This document shows, piece after piece, positions 9,171 through 19,032 of a DNA stretch of 64,000 nucleotides. Source of the DNA: Pontibacter mangrovi (GTDB lineage Bacteria > Bacteroidota > Bacteroidia > Cytophagales > Hymenobacteraceae); contig NZ_VFRQ01000007.1 in assembly GCF_006385705.1 (NCBI RefSeq), forward strand, positions 62,001 through 126,000. Direction: 5' to 3'. Each line of letters begins with the position of its first letter. The stretch's first letter is position 1. The notes beneath the pieces were generated by a model. That model was given only the letters and a program-made list of their open reading frames with translations. It made no database searches and was not told the origin of the DNA. The translations under genes were made by a program, and so were the position numbers.

Positions 9171-11933
9171 TTAAAAAAGATCGAGTTGCTTCTTCTCCTT
9201 CAGTGCCCTTTTTGCCTCTTCAGTGTCTACGTCTATTTCTACGGCCTCCAGTGCCATAGGTTGAGAACCGCTAACCTTGGCAGCTTCCTCAGCCAGCTCT
9301 TTCAGCTGCGAGGGGACCGCCACCGGCTCCTTTCGCTGCGAGCGCTTTGCCTTTGGCTTTTCCTCCTCAGGCTGCTCTACCTCCGACATTCTCGGCACAT
9401 CAACCTCAAATATTTTATAATAGTTCAGCTTGTTACCAAGCGCTTTCCACCCTTTCACATCAATAAACTCGTTCAGCAGCAGCTTCTCTGACTCCCGCTC
9501 ACCTCTAATAGAGCGCTTGAACTTGATGCTTGCCAGCGGCTCGGGATGCGTGGAAACCGCTTCCAGCCTGGAGTTCTTTGTTTCCGGGATAAAGGCGAAG
9601 CGCTTGCCCACGGTTGTCGTTTCTACCTTGAAGCGCTTTACATAGTATATTTTGTTCTCGCCCTCGTAATAGATAGCCGAAATAACCAGCTCCGGGTCAT
9701 ACTTTTGCAGCACCTTCAGCTTCTCCACAGTATAGTGGTTGGCCAGGTCAAACGAGGTCAACTCGTAAGTGCCGTCTTCGTAAACCGCCAGAATCGTGTC
9801 GTCTGTGTTGAAGGAACCAAGGTAACGGCCACGGCCTTCGGTGTTTAAACGTCCGATCACCTCATCGTAGTATACTTCACGGCCACCCAGCGTAGACTCA
9901 CCCAAACTCTTCTGCACCACCTTCTTCACCGGGTACTTCGTCACGATGTTGCCGTTAGAGCCTTTGCCTTTGATCATCAGCTCGGCAAAATCAAAGTCGA
10001 AGGTTTTGTTTCTGGCCGATGCGTTTGGTGAAAGCGTCACGGTTACCACCTCCGACTCGGAGTTCGGGTTGGCCGTCAGGTAATGTACTTTCGAGCCTTT
10101 GTTGCCCTTGGTCAGGTCATACTCCTTGTCGCGGGTGATGGATTTGACAGAGAAACGCTTGGCGTACGATACACCCGACTTGCCATCCAGATAGATCATG
10201 TTGTAGACCATGTGCTCGTCGTTCTTATTATACACACCGGCAAGTATGATGTCTTTGCCCACAAAGGTTTTCTCCGCCACCTTCGTCACCATGAACTTAC
10301 CATCTTTGCGGAACACGATGATGTCGTCCATGTCGGAGCAGTCGCACACAAAGTCGTCCTTGCGCAGGCTGGTTCCGATAAAGCCGTCCTTGGCGTTCAT
10401 GTAGAGCTTTTGGTTAGCGATGGCCACATTCTGGGCGTTGATCACATCAAAGGTTTTCACCTGCGTACGGCGGTCTTTGCCCTGGCCATACTTCTTCAGC
10501 AAGCCCTCAAAGTATGAAATCGCGTAGCGGATCAGGTTAGCCAGGTTATCGTCTACCTCAGCCATCTCCTCCTCCAGCTTCTTGATATACTCATCCGCTT
10601 TAAAGGAGTCATACTTGGAGATGCGCTTGATCTTGATCTCGGTCAGGCGAATGATGTCCTCCTCGGTCACCTGGCGGCGCAGCAGGTGCTTGTATGGGTC
10701 CAAGCCGGTATCAATGGCATTCAGCACCGCTTCCCACGTCTCACACTCCTCAATGTCGCGGTAAATGCGGTTCTCAATAAAGATCTTCTCCAGCGACGAG
10801 TAGTGCCACTTGTCCTCCAGTTCACCTTTGCGAATCTCCAGCTCGCGCTTCAGCAGGTCCACTGTCTTGAAAGTGGAAATGCGCAGCAGTTCGTTCACAT
10901 CCAGGAAGTGCGGCTTCTCGTTGATGATCACACAGGCGTTCGGAGAGATCGACACCTCGCAGTCGGTGAAGGCATAAAGGGCATCCATCGTCAGGTCCGG
11001 TGAAACACCCGGCGGCAACTGCACCTGTATCTCTACATCGGCAGCTGTATTGTCGATCACCTTCTTGATCTTGATCTTGTTGTTCTCGCTAGCCTTCACG
11101 ATCGACTCCATCAAACCGGTAGTGGTCGTACCGTAAGGCACGTCACGGATGATGAGCATGGTCTTGTCCACCTTCTCGATCGTGGCACGCACGCGGATCT
11201 TTCCTCCTCGCTGGCCGCCGTTATAGTTCGTCACGTCAATCTGACCACCCGTCAGAAAGTCTGGCAACAGATTGGTGCTACGGCCTTTGAGCACATCAAT
11301 AGAGGCTTTGATCAGCTCCTTGAAGTTGTGCGGCATGATCTTCGTGGACAGGCCTACGGCGATACCTTCCACGCCCTGCGCCAGCAGAAGCGGAAATTTC
11401 ACCGGTAGTGTCACCGGCTCGTTCTTACGGCCGTCGTAGCTCAGCTGCCACTGCGTGGTCTGCGGATTAAACACCACATCCAAGGCAAACTTAGACAGGC
11501 GCGCCTCAATATATCGCGGTGCCGCCGCACTGTCGCCGGTACGCACATCGCCCCAGTTACCCTGCGTCTCGATCAGCAGGTCTTTCTGCCCCAGGTTCAC
11601 CATGGCGTCGCCAATAGAGGCATCCCCGTGCGGGTGGTACTGCATGGTTTGGCCGATCACGTTGGCCACCTTGTTAAAGCGGCCGTCGTCCATCTCGCGC
11701 ATGGCGTGCAGGATGCGGCGCTGCACCGGCTTCAAACCATCCTCGATGGCGGGCACCGCACGCTCCAAAATCACGTAAGAAGCATAGTCGAGGAACCAGT
11801 TTTCGTATAGTCCGGAAACAGGCGTTACGTTATGGATGACTTCTTCCTCCCCATCCGTAAATTCTACCTCCAGCTCTTCGTTATGCTCTAATTCTTCGTT
11901 GTTCAGCTCGTCGTTATGCATATACTTCTTCAA
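9171..11933 (-). CDS. parC: DNA topoisomerase IV subunit A
   Basis: A 920-residue type IIA topoisomerase A subunit that cleaves and religates DNA to decatenate chromosomes. The winged-helix/tower core holds the active-site tyrosine Y141 in [11 protein letters not shown]. The quinolone-pocket segment reads [10 protein letters not shown] at 100-109, with Ala at the usual Ser position. A beta-pinwheel-like C-terminal region follows, then an acidic/Lys tail (about 850-920). The gene overlaps the parE end by 20 bp; a second Met (ATG at 11921) is overlapped by the parE stop and is an equally plausible start. Adjacency to parE and overall likeness favour ParC over GyrA. Confidence 0.92.
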   Translation of the reverse strand: MKKYMHNDELNNEELEHNEELEVEFTDGEEEVIHNVTPVSGLYENWFLDYASYVILERAVPAIEDGLKPVQRRILHAMREMDDGRFNKVANVIGQTMQYHPHGDASIGDAMVNLGQKDLLIETQGNWGDVRTGDSAAAPRYIEARLSKFALDVVFNPQTTQWQLSYDGRKNEPVTLPVKFPLLLAQGVEGIAVGLSTKIMPHNFKELIKASIDVLKGRSTNLLPDFLTGGQIDVTNYNGGQRGGKIRVRATIEKVDKTMLIIRDVPYGTTTTGLMESIVKASENNKIKIKKVIDNTAADVEIQVQLPPGVSPDLTMDALYAFTDCEVSISPNACVIINEKPHFLDVNELLRISTFKTVDLLKRELEIRKGELEDKWHYSSLEKIFIENRIYRDIEECETWEAVLNAIDTGLDPYKHLLRRQVTEEDIIRLTEIKIKRISKYDSFKADEYIKKLEEEMAEVDDNLANLIRYAISYFEGLLKKYGQGKDRRTQVKTFDVINAQNVAIANQKLYMNAKDGFIGTSLRKDDFVCDCSDMDDIIVFRKDGKFMVTKVAEKTFVGKDIILAGVYNKNDEHMVYNMIYLDGKSGVSYAKRFSVKSITRDKEYDLTKGNKGSKVHYLTANPNSESEVVTVTLSPNASARNKTFDFDFAELMIKGKGSNGNIVTKYPVKKVVQKSLGESTLGGREVYYDEVIGRLNTEGRGRYLGSFNTDDTILAVYEDGTYELTSFDLANHYTVEKLKVLQKYDPELVISAIYYEGENKIYYVKRFKVETTTVGKRFAFIPETKNSRLEAVSTHPEPLASIKFKRSIRGERESEKLLLNEFIDVKGWKALGNKLNYYKIFEVDVPRMSEVEQPEEEKPKAKRSQRKEPVAVPSQLKELAEEAAKVSGSQPMALEAVEIDVDTEEAKRALKEKKQLDLF

Positions 11934-13776
11934 CTATGTCTTTTTCAATCTTCAGGTTCTCGATGATGAACTGCTGACGGTCAGGCGTGTTTTTGCCCAT
12001 GTAGTAGCTCAGCATCTTCTGTATCGTGGTATCCTTCTGCAGGATCACCGGCTTCAGTTTGATGTTGTCGCCGATAAACTTGCCGAACTCGTCCGGTGAG
12101 ATCTCTCCTAAGCCCTTAAAGCGGGTGATCTCGGGCTTCTTGCCCAGTTTGTTAATCGCCTCCTGCTTCTCGGTTTCGTTGTAGCAGTAGATCGTTTCTT
12201 TCTTGTTGCGCACCCGGAAAAGCGGCGTCTCCAGGATGTACACATGGCCGTTGCGCACCAGGTCCGGGAAGAACTGGAGGAAGAAGGTGAGCAGCAGAAG
12301 GCGGATGTGCATGCCGTCCACGTCGGCATCCGTGGCGATGACCACGCGGTTGTAACGCAGCCCCTCCAGCCCCTCTTCTATGTTCAGGGCGTGCTGCAAC
12401 AGGTTAAACTCCTCGTTCTCATACACCACCTTCTTCTTCATGCCGAAGCAGTTTAGCGGCTTACCTCTTAAGCTGAACACCGCCTCCACATCCACGTTCC
12501 TGGATTTCGTGATCGAGCCGCTGGCCGAGTCGCCCTCGGTGATGAACAGCGTGGAAAGTATAGAGTTCTCGTGCTTGTCCTCGTTGAAGTGCAGGCGGCA
12601 GTCGCGCAGCTTGCGGTTGTGCAGGTTGGCTTTTTTAGCGCGCTGATTCGCCAGCTTTTTCACGCCGGCCATGTCCTTGCGCTCGCGCTCGCTCTGTTCA
12701 ATGCGCTTCTTCAGCGCCTCGGCCGTGGCCGGGTTCTTGTGCAGGTAGTTGTCCAGGTGCTCGCGCACAAAGTCGTTAATGTAGGCACGCACGGCTGGAC
12801 CGTCCGGTCCCATCTCAATAGAGCCCAGTTTTGTCTTTGTCTGCGACTCAAACACCGGCTCCTGCACACGGATAGAGATAGCACCGATAATGGAGCCGCG
12901 GATATCCGCCGCGTCGTAGTCTTTCTTATAGAAATCACGCACGGTCTTCACCACCGCCTCGCGGAAGGCCGCCAAATGCGTACCGCCCATAGTGGTATAC
13001 TGGCCGTTCACGAAGGAATAGTACTCTTCGCCATAGTCGTTGCCATGGGTCATGGCCAGCTCAATGTCCTCTCCTTTCAGGTGGATGATCGGGTAGCGCA
13101 TGCTCTCCTCGTCGGCTTTGTTGCGCAGCAGGTCAAGCAGGCCGTTTTCGGAGTAGAATTTCTTCCCGTTGAAGTTGATGGTGAGGCCGGCATTCAAGTA
13201 TACATAGTTCCAGATCTGGTTCTCCAGGTAATCCGGGTTGAACTTATAGTGCTTGAAAATGGTGTCGTCTGGCGTAAAGGTGGTGAGCGTGCCGTTGCGC
13301 TGGCTCGACTCCTGCACGTCAAAATCCTCAGTGAGCACCCCTTTCTCAAACTCAGCGGCCTTCATCTTGCCGTCGCGCACCGACTGAATGCGGAAGTGGC
13401 TGGAAAGGGCGTTCACCGCCTTCGTACCCACCCCGTTCAGACCTACCGACTTCTGGAAAGCTTTGCTGTCGTACTTACCGCCCGTGTTTATCTTGCTCAC
13501 GCAGTCGATCACCTTGCCCAGCGGAATGCCGCGGCCATAGTCGCGCACCTGCACCTTGTGGTCGGAGATCTTCACCTCAATGGTCTTTCCGAAGCCCATC
13601 ACGTGCTCGTCAATGGAGTTGTCGATCACCTCCTTCACCAAAATGTAAATACCGTCGTCAGCCGAAGAGCCATCGCCCAGTTTACCGATGTACATACCGG
13701 GGCGCAACCTGATGTGCTCGCGCGGCTCCAGGGAGCGGATACTGTCTTCGTTATAGTTATGGTCTAACTCTGCCAT
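11914..13776 (-). CDS. parE: DNA topoisomerase IV subunit B
   Basis: A 620-residue ATPase subunit of topoisomerase IV. The GHKL ATP-binding motifs are [19 protein letters not shown] and [15 protein letters not shown]. The transducer domain is followed by TOPRIM with ITEGDSASG (catalytic Glu) and [10 protein letters not shown] (metal Asp residues). It is the first gene of a parE-parC operon and overlaps parC by 20 bp, suggesting translational coupling. The ATG at 13776 opens [16 protein letters not shown], the usual start of the Bacteroidota protein. Confidence 0.95.
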   Translation of the reverse strand: MAELDHNYNEDSIRSLEPREHIRLRPGMYIGKLGDGSSADDGIYILVKEVIDNSIDEHVMGFGKTIEVKISDHKVQVRDYGRGIPLGKVIDCVSKINTGGKYDSKAFQKSVGLNGVGTKAVNALSSHFRIQSVRDGKMKAAEFEKGVLTEDFDVQESSQRNGTLTTFTPDDTIFKHYKFNPDYLENQIWNYVYLNAGLTINFNGKKFYSENGLLDLLRNKADEESMRYPIIHLKGEDIELAMTHGNDYGEEYYSFVNGQYTTMGGTHLAAFREAVVKTVRDFYKKDYDAADIRGSIIGAISIRVQEPVFESQTKTKLGSIEMGPDGPAVRAYINDFVREHLDNYLHKNPATAEALKKRIEQSERERKDMAGVKKLANQRAKKANLHNRKLRDCRLHFNEDKHENSILSTLFITEGDSASGSITKSRNVDVEAVFSLRGKPLNCFGMKKKVVYENEEFNLLQHALNIEEGLEGLRYNRVVIATDADVDGMHIRLLLLTFFLQFFPDLVRNGHVYILETPLFRVRNKKETIYCYNETEKQEAINKLGKKPEITRFKGLGEISPDEFGKFIGDNIKLKPVILQKDTTIQKMLSYYMGKNTPDRQQFIIENLKIEKDIVEEVYA

Positions 13777-14124
13777 GCTGTAAGCGTAAGTGTAGTTGAT
13801 TAGGTAATTCGATCCGAAATATAGGAAAATATAAAAGACAAGAAGCTAGTGATAAGTTCCTGCCAGATGCTAAATTAAGAAAAGAGGCTTAAAATTACTA
13901 ATAGCATTAGCCAGTTTCATGCTTATACTTCCCATATCTCTTTTAATAACCAAAATTCAAGCTTTCCGGTTCAGTAAAACCAAACTTTGTACAGGTGCTA
14001 AAAACTAATTTTTTTAGTAAAATTATATACTAATATTTATATAGTTTCAGCCTGATCTATTGTTTAAGTTTGTTGAGCGAGAACACGCATGCCCCTATCC
14101 TGAAAACGACATTGATGCCCTTAC
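13777..14124. other. Divergent AT-rich spacer between parE and the AI-2E permease
   Basis: This 348-bp stretch separates two divergent genes. No coding frame was recognised. It contains AT-rich runs at about 14010-14045, a TATACTT word near 13923, and a TAAGTTTG -7 candidate for the rightward gene at 14065. The parE promoter should lie at the left end, but no exact TAnnTTTG match was found there. Confidence 0.5.
14065..14072 (+). promoter_or_regulatory. Candidate -7 element (TAAGTTTG)
   Basis: Matches TAnnTTTG and lies 53 bp before the ATG of the AI-2E family permease. No clear -33 TTG at standard spacing. Confidence 0.4.
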
Positions 14125-15264
14125 ATGGAAATTAAGTTACCCTCATACTTTAAGTACACCGTCATCCTGCTTGGCCTGCTGCTGCTTATCTATTTTATAC
14201 AGATGTTCCGGCCGGTGCTGATGCCGCTTACCTTCGGGCTCCTTTTTGCCTTGCTGCTGCTGCCCCTGACACGCGATATGGAAAACCGGCTGCGCTTCCC
14301 CAGGCCGCTGGCAATTTTCTGCAGCATCACGCTGGTGATCATCATACTGGGCATGGTGGTCTGGTTCCTATCGATGCAGTTGGTAAGCCTTACCTCTGAG
14401 CTCGACACCATTGGCAGCAATATCGAAAAGCTGATCCTGAACGCGCAGGAGTACGTGGCATCCCATTTCGGCATAGAGGCCCCTGATCGCACGCAGCTCA
14501 TACAGAACGCCATCGGCGGCTTGCAGGATATTTCCACCACGTTTCTGGGCAGCACCATCTCCATCACCACCGGCGCTATCACGATGCTCACGCTGGTGCC
14601 CATTTTTGTGTTCCTGCTGCTGTACTACCGCGACCACCTGGAGCAGTTCATGTTCAAGTTTGTGGCCAAAGACCGCCGCAGCGGCGTCATCCAGACCGTC
14701 ACCAACATACAGCATGTGGTGCAAAGCTATATTTCCGGGCTGATGATCGTGATTGTGGTGGTGGCGCTGCTAAATTCGGCGGGCCTGCTTATACTTGGGG
14801 TAAAGTATGCCATCTTCTTCGGCGTGTTCGCTTCCATCCTCACCATTATCCCCTACATCGGCATTCTGCTCGGGGCCTCGCTGCCGGCGGTGTTTACGCT
14901 GGCCACCACCGGCAACCTGCTGGATGCCGTGCTGGTGGTGCTGGTGTTTATGTTCGTGCAGTTTCTGGAAGGCAATTTCATCACGCCCTTCGTGGTGGGC
15001 TCCAAGGTAAGTATAAACCCTTTCGCGGCCATAGTGGCCTTGCTGGTGGGCGGCGAGGTGTGGGGAGCGGCAGGCATGGTGCTCTCTATTCCGCTCATTG
15101 CGATGCTAAAAGTGATTTTCGATGTATATGAGCCGCTGCAGCCCTTTGGGTTTCTTCTCTCCGACATAGACGAGGTGAAGCCCAAGCGTAAAGGGAAAGT
15201 ACGGAGCTGGCTGGATGAGATAGTGAACGGCATTTGGCGAGGCAAAAGAAACCCCGACCAATAA
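14125..15264 (+). CDS. AI-2E family transporter (PerM/TqsA type)
   Basis: A 379-residue inner-membrane protein of the AI-2E exporter/PerM family. Two or three hydrophobic helices occupy about 10-85, a soluble amphipathic segment about 85-145, then helices with VPIFVFLLLYYRD, FASILTIIPYIGILLG and FVGSKVSINPFAAIVALLVGGEVWG, the last two being family signatures. Members include autoinducer-2 exporters and Na+(Li+)/H+ antiporters, so the substrate cannot be assigned. It is monocistronic or precedes the fusion nuclease 42 bp downstream. Confidence 0.88.
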   Translation: MEIKLPSYFKYTVILLGLLLLIYFIQMFRPVLMPLTFGLLFALLLLPLTRDMENRLRFPRPLAIFCSITLVIIILGMVVWFLSMQLVSLTSELDTIGSNIEKLILNAQEYVASHFGIEAPDRTQLIQNAIGGLQDISTTFLGSTISITTGAITMLTLVPIFVFLLLYYRDHLEQFMFKFVAKDRRSGVIQTVTNIQHVVQSYISGLMIVIVVVALLNSAGLLILGVKYAIFFGVFASILTIIPYIGILLGASLPAVFTLATTGNLLDAVLVVLVFMFVQFLEGNFITPFVVGSKVSINPFAAIVALLVGGEVWGAAGMVLSIPLIAMLKVIFDVYEPLQPFGFLLSDIDEVKPKRKGKVRSWLDEIVNGIWRGKRNPDQ

Positions 15265-15306
15265 ATTTGCTAAATATATTTGCCGCAAACAGCAAAATAA
15301 AGGCAA

Positions 15307-16812
15307 TTGAAACGGATTACTAAAAATATTGGTTTAGAGAAAGAGCCTGAGGCTTTTGCCGCGGCCTCACACGCACACGACCTAAACCAGAGCCATTTGT
15401 ACGCAATAGTAGACATTGAGACAACCGGAGGTCAGCCACACCAGGACAAGATCACCGAGATTGCCATTTTCATACACGACGGGGAAAAGATAGTGGACAA
15501 GTACCACACGCTCGTCAACCCGGAGCGGCCTATCCCCTTCTTCATCACCCAGCTTACAGGCATAAAAGACGACATGGTGCAGGACGCGCCTAAGTTTTAT
15601 GAGGTGGCCAAAGAGATAGTGGAGTTTACCGAGGGCAAGGTGTTTGTGGCCCACAACGTGCGCTTCGACTATTCCTTTATCAAAAAGGAGTTCGCTGACC
15701 TGGGCTTTACCTTTCAGCGCAAGACGCTTTGCACCGTGCGCCTCAGCCGCTCCCTGATGCCGGGCCTGCCCTCCTACAGCCTGGGTAAGCTTTGCAAAAG
15801 TATAGACATCCCGCTAAACCAGCGCCACCGCGCCATCGGCGACGCGGAGGCAACCGCCTTACTTTTCGATAGGCTGATCAAACTTAACCGCCCCGTGGTG
15901 GATGGCAACATGAACATGGCCTCCGAGCATACCACACAGGTGCTTAAGCAGGAGATTAAAACCTCTCTGCTGCCGCCTGCCATCAGAAAAGAGCAGGTGG
16001 ACGCGCTGCCAATGGTGCCGGGCGTATACTACTTCCACAACGAGGCCGGCGAGGTGATCTACGTGGGCAAGAGCATCAACATCAAAAAGCGCATCATCCA
16101 GCACTTTAACATTGATTACAAAAGCCGTAAGTCACTGGACTTTAAAAACAACATCGCTGACATAACTTATGAGTTGATGGGAAATGAGCTGGTGGCACTG
16201 CTGTTTGAGTCGGCGGAGATAAAGCGGATGAAACCGCACTACAACCGCCAGCAGCGCCGCAGCGTGTTCAACACCGGCATCTTCGCCTACACCGACAAGG
16301 AGGGGTATAAGCGCCTGACGTTCGGGAGCATCAACAAAGCCGACAATGTCAGCATGACACCCATCATCGCCTTATCGAACCACTTCAAGGCTAAGGGCTT
16401 CCTGTTTCATAAAGTAGCCAAGTATAACCTGTGCCAAAAACTCTGTGACTTGTACAAGACCAACGGCGCCTGCTTCGATTACCAGGTGCACCAGTGCAAT
16501 GGCGCCTGCGTCGGCCAGGAAAGCCCGGAGGAGTATAACAAGCGGGTGGATGAAGCCATTGAGTCGTTTACCTACGAGCACAACAGCTTTGTGATTATCG
16601 GGAAGGGGCGCGAGCCCGGCGAGCGCTCGGTGGTAGTGGTGGAGCACGGCACCTACCTGGGCTTTGGATTTGTGGATGACACCTTCTCGGCCAGCAGCCT
16701 GGAAGAGTTCAAAGAGGCCATCCAGCGCTACAACGACAACAAAGACATCCAGCAGATCATCCGTAATTACATGCGCGGCAAGCACAAAGACAAAGTGCTT
16801 GTATTCGACTAA
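15307..16812 (+). CDS. DEDDh exonuclease fused to UvrC-type GIY-YIG nuclease
   Basis: A 501-residue two-nuclease protein. The N-terminal DnaQ-like domain (about 30-195) has VDIETTG, HNVRFD and HRAIGDAEA, supplying the DEDDh residues. The C-terminal half (about 225-320) is a UvrC N-terminal-like GIY-YIG domain with GVYYF, IYVGKSINIKKRI and LLFESAEIK, followed by a Cys-containing region (CQKLCDLYKTNGACFDYQVHQCNGAC split over about 375-405). Such fusions are known in several phyla and probably act in DNA repair as Cho-like nucleases. Translation starts at TTG (15307), because an in-frame TAA lies three codons upstream and the next ATG falls inside the exonuclease domain. Confidence 0.87.
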   Translation: MKRITKNIGLEKEPEAFAAASHAHDLNQSHLYAIVDIETTGGQPHQDKITEIAIFIHDGEKIVDKYHTLVNPERPIPFFITQLTGIKDDMVQDAPKFYEVAKEIVEFTEGKVFVAHNVRFDYSFIKKEFADLGFTFQRKTLCTVRLSRSLMPGLPSYSLGKLCKSIDIPLNQRHRAIGDAEATALLFDRLIKLNRPVVDGNMNMASEHTTQVLKQEIKTSLLPPAIRKEQVDALPMVPGVYYFHNEAGEVIYVGKSINIKKRIIQHFNIDYKSRKSLDFKNNIADITYELMGNELVALLFESAEIKRMKPHYNRQQRRSVFNTGIFAYTDKEGYKRLTFGSINKADNVSMTPIIALSNHFKAKGFLFHKVAKYNLCQKLCDLYKTNGACFDYQVHQCNGACVGQESPEEYNKRVDEAIESFTYEHNSFVIIGKGREPGERSVVVVEHGTYLGFGFVDDTFSASSLEEFKEAIQRYNDNKDIQQIIRNYMRGKHKDKVLVFD

Positions 16813-16938
16813 GTTGGCCCGGCTTAGCGGCCGAACTTGCATTTACAGCAAAAGGCTCCTAAATTCAGGTCGCAAAACCGTCGATAGCGCGTGTTTTACA
16901 ATAGTTTATCAATTAACCATTATTTTAAAGATAATTCT

Positions 16939-18015
16939 GTGAACGAAACAAAGACAAGATTCAGACCAGGCGTGCTTTTTGGCGATGAGGTAACCGAGCT
17001 GTTTAAGTATGCCAACGAAAATAATTTCGCGCTTCCGGCGGTAAACGTAATCGGCACCGACTCTGTGAATGCGGTTTTGGAAACTGCCAAAGCAGTGAAC
17101 TCCCCGGTGATCATTCAGTTCTCGCACGGCGGCGCTCAGTTTTTTGCTGGCAAAGGCCTGGCAAACGATGGGCAGAAAGCCGCTATTGCTGGCGCTGTTT
17201 CCGGTGCGCAGCACGTGCACCTGATGGCCGAGGCCTATGGCGTGCCGGTGGTACTGCATACCGACCATGCCGCTAAAAAGCTGCTGCCTTGGATTGACGG
17301 CCTGCTGGATGCCGGCGAGAAGTTTTATGAGCAGCACGGCAAGCCGTTGTACAGCTCGCACATGCTGGATCTTTCTGAAGAAGAGATAAAAGAAAACATT
17401 GAGACCTGCGCCAGCTACCTGAAGCGCATGGACCGAATGGGCATGACAGTAGAGATAGAGTTGGGCGTGACTGGCGGCGAGGAAGACGGTGTGGACAACA
17501 CCGGCGTAGACAGCTCCAGGCTTTATACCCAGCCAGAGGAAGTGGCCTTTGCCTACGAAGAACTGAACAAAATTAGCCACCGCTTTACCATTGCCGCCGC
17601 TTTCGGAAACGTGCACGGCGTGTACAAGCCAGGTAACGTAGAGTTGCGCCCTATCATCCTGAAAAACTCACAGGACTACATTCAGAAGCAGTTTGGCACA
17701 GGCCCTAACCCGGTGCATTTTGTGTTCCATGGCGGCTCAGGCTCAGAGAAGCATCTGATCAAAGAAGCGATCGAGTATGGCGCCATCAAGATGAACATTG
17801 ATACGGATATGCAGTGGGCCTTCTGGGAAGGCGTGCGTAACTATTACGAAGGCAAGAAAGAGTACCTGCAGAGCCAGATCGGAAACCCGGAAGGCGAGGA
17901 CTCTCCTAACAAGAAGTACTACGACCCGCGCGTATGGCTGCGCGAAGGCGAGAAAACCTTTATCGCCCGGTTGAAAGAGGCCTTTACGGACCTGAACGCG
18001 ATCGACCGCAATTAA
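16939..18015 (+). CDS. fbaA: Class II fructose-bisphosphate aldolase
   Basis: A 358-residue zinc-dependent aldolase interconverting fructose 1,6-bisphosphate with DHAP and glyceraldehyde 3-phosphate. Family motifs include FALPAVNVIGTDSVNAVLE, LHTDHAAKK (zinc His and catalytic Asp), IELGVTGGEEDGVDN and FHGGSGS. The frame can be extended to an ATG at 16891, but that adds 16 residues unlike any aldolase. GTG at 16939 starts the conserved VNETKTRFRPGVLFGDE and gives the length of E. coli FbaA (359). It converges on pfkB, which acts one step earlier in glycolysis. Confidence 0.93.
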   Translation: MNETKTRFRPGVLFGDEVTELFKYANENNFALPAVNVIGTDSVNAVLETAKAVNSPVIIQFSHGGAQFFAGKGLANDGQKAAIAGAVSGAQHVHLMAEAYGVPVVLHTDHAAKKLLPWIDGLLDAGEKFYEQHGKPLYSSHMLDLSEEEIKENIETCASYLKRMDRMGMTVEIELGVTGGEEDGVDNTGVDSSRLYTQPEEVAFAYEELNKISHRFTIAAAFGNVHGVYKPGNVELRPIILKNSQDYIQKQFGTGPNPVHFVFHGGSGSEKHLIKEAIEYGAIKMNIDTDMQWAFWEGVRNYYEGKKEYLQSQIGNPEGEDSPNKKYYDPRVWLREGEKTFIARLKEAFTDLNAIDRN

Positions 18016-18022
18016 TATGTAG

Positions 18023-18058
18023 AAGTATGGCGAGGCGAAAACCTCGCCATACTTTTTT
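18023..18058. terminator. Terminator between fbaA and pfkB, with AAGTAT at its base
   Basis: Perfect 13-bp arms (AAGTATGGCGAGG and its complement) with loop CGAAAA and six T residues on the plus strand. The outermost bases form an inverted AAGTATG pair. It serves fbaA and could weakly serve pfkB. Confidence 0.85.
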
Positions 18059-19007
18059 AAGATTGGCTTTTGTGCTCCTGCAGCCACTGGTAAATCTTTT
18101 CGGTGTCTTCCTTACGGCATAGCTCGGAGCCGGGCGTCATGGTGGCGGCCGTACCGGCAGCCACGCCATAACGTGCCATTTGCTCTAAACTGTCGCCCCT
18201 CATCAGGCTCACGACCATACCCGCCACCATGCTATCGCCGGCCCCTACGGCGCTTTGCTGCGGCACGGTAGGTGGCGTAATGTAAACAGTTCCTTCTTTG
18301 GAGGCCAGCATCGCTCCTCTTGGCCCCAGCGACACGACCAGCACCTGGCACTTGCCTTCCCGTAGCACCTGTTGCGCAATTTCCTCCTGCTCCATAGCAG
18401 ATATCTTCTCTTTGCCTGCCAGGGCTGCCAGTTCCCCGACGTTTGGCTTCAGCAGAAACACGCCTTTGCCGGCTGCCTTCAGCAGCGCAGGTCCCGAAGT
18501 ATCCACTATAAGCCTGAAGTTCTTCCGAACCGCAATGGCGGCCAATTGGGCATAAAAATCATCCGGAACGCCGGGCGGCAGGCTTCCGCTGGCCACCACA
18601 TACTTAGGCACTTTCTCAGCAGGAAGTTTCTCCAGGTCCTCCAAGCACCGCCGCCACTCCTCTTCGTATATCTCCGGCCCCGGCATGCCGAAGCGGAACT
18701 GGTTGCCGGAGTTGTCCTCTTTCACCATCAGGTTTTCTCTGGTCCAGTTTTTGGTCTTCATTTCCCGGAAGTCTACGCCTTCCTGTTGCAGCATGCTGCA
18801 AATACGCTCACCTGCAGGGCCTCCCACTAGTATCCAGGCGCAAGATTTGGAGCCCAGCTTCCGAAGTGCCCTTGATACGTTAATGCCGCCGCCGCCTGGC
18901 TCAAAAATAGGTTCGGTGCAGCGTAGTTTTTTCTCTGGCATCACCTGCGCCACATGGGTACTTTTATCCAGGGCAGGGTTTAGGGTGATAGTAATAATAT
19001 CGCTCAT
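18057..19007 (-). CDS. pfkB: PfkB-type 6-phosphofructokinase
   Basis: A 316-residue ribokinase-superfamily sugar kinase. KLRCTEPIFEPGGGGINVSRAL closely follows E. coli PfkB (phosphofructokinase II), and AVGAGDSMVAG carries the catalytic Asp. It is expected to phosphorylate fructose 6-phosphate; 1-phosphofructokinase or tagatose-6-phosphate kinase activity is less likely. The start is ATG 19007 (MSDIITITLNPALD); a further upstream Met at 19043 would add 12 residues unlike the family and run into the GH65 gene. It is the last gene of the HAD-OtsB/GH65/pfkB operon. Confidence 0.88.
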   Translation of the reverse strand: MSDIITITLNPALDKSTHVAQVMPEKKLRCTEPIFEPGGGGINVSRALRKLGSKSCAWILVGGPAGERICSMLQQEGVDFREMKTKNWTRENLMVKEDNSGNQFRFGMPGPEIYEEEWRRCLEDLEKLPAEKVPKYVVASGSLPPGVPDDFYAQLAAIAVRKNFRLIVDTSGPALLKAAGKGVFLLKPNVGELAALAGKEKISAMEQEEIAQQVLREGKCQVLVVSLGPRGAMLASKEGTVYITPPTVPQQSAVGAGDSMVAGMVVSLMRGDSLEQMARYGVAAGTAATMTPGSELCRKEDTEKIYQWLQEHKSQS

Positions 19008-19032
19008 AGTATGTTTGAAAAGTATAGATTGT

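Noticed and set aside
9171..11933. Possible gyrA instead of parC
   Set aside because: Overlap with parE, the [10 protein letters not shown] segment and the Lys-rich tail fit Bacteroidota topoisomerase IV subunit A better.
12571..13767. 398-codon plus-strand frame opposite parE
   Set aside because: Complementary-strand artefact of ParE codon usage; no motif or start context.
14010..14050. AT-rich run considered as a replication origin or DnaA-box region
   Set aside because: No DnaA-box cluster was found and dnaA/dnaN are absent; it is more likely promoter DNA.
16891..16938. Upstream ATG extension of fbaA
   Set aside because: The 16 added residues do not resemble any class II aldolase; GTG at 16939 gives the family N terminus.
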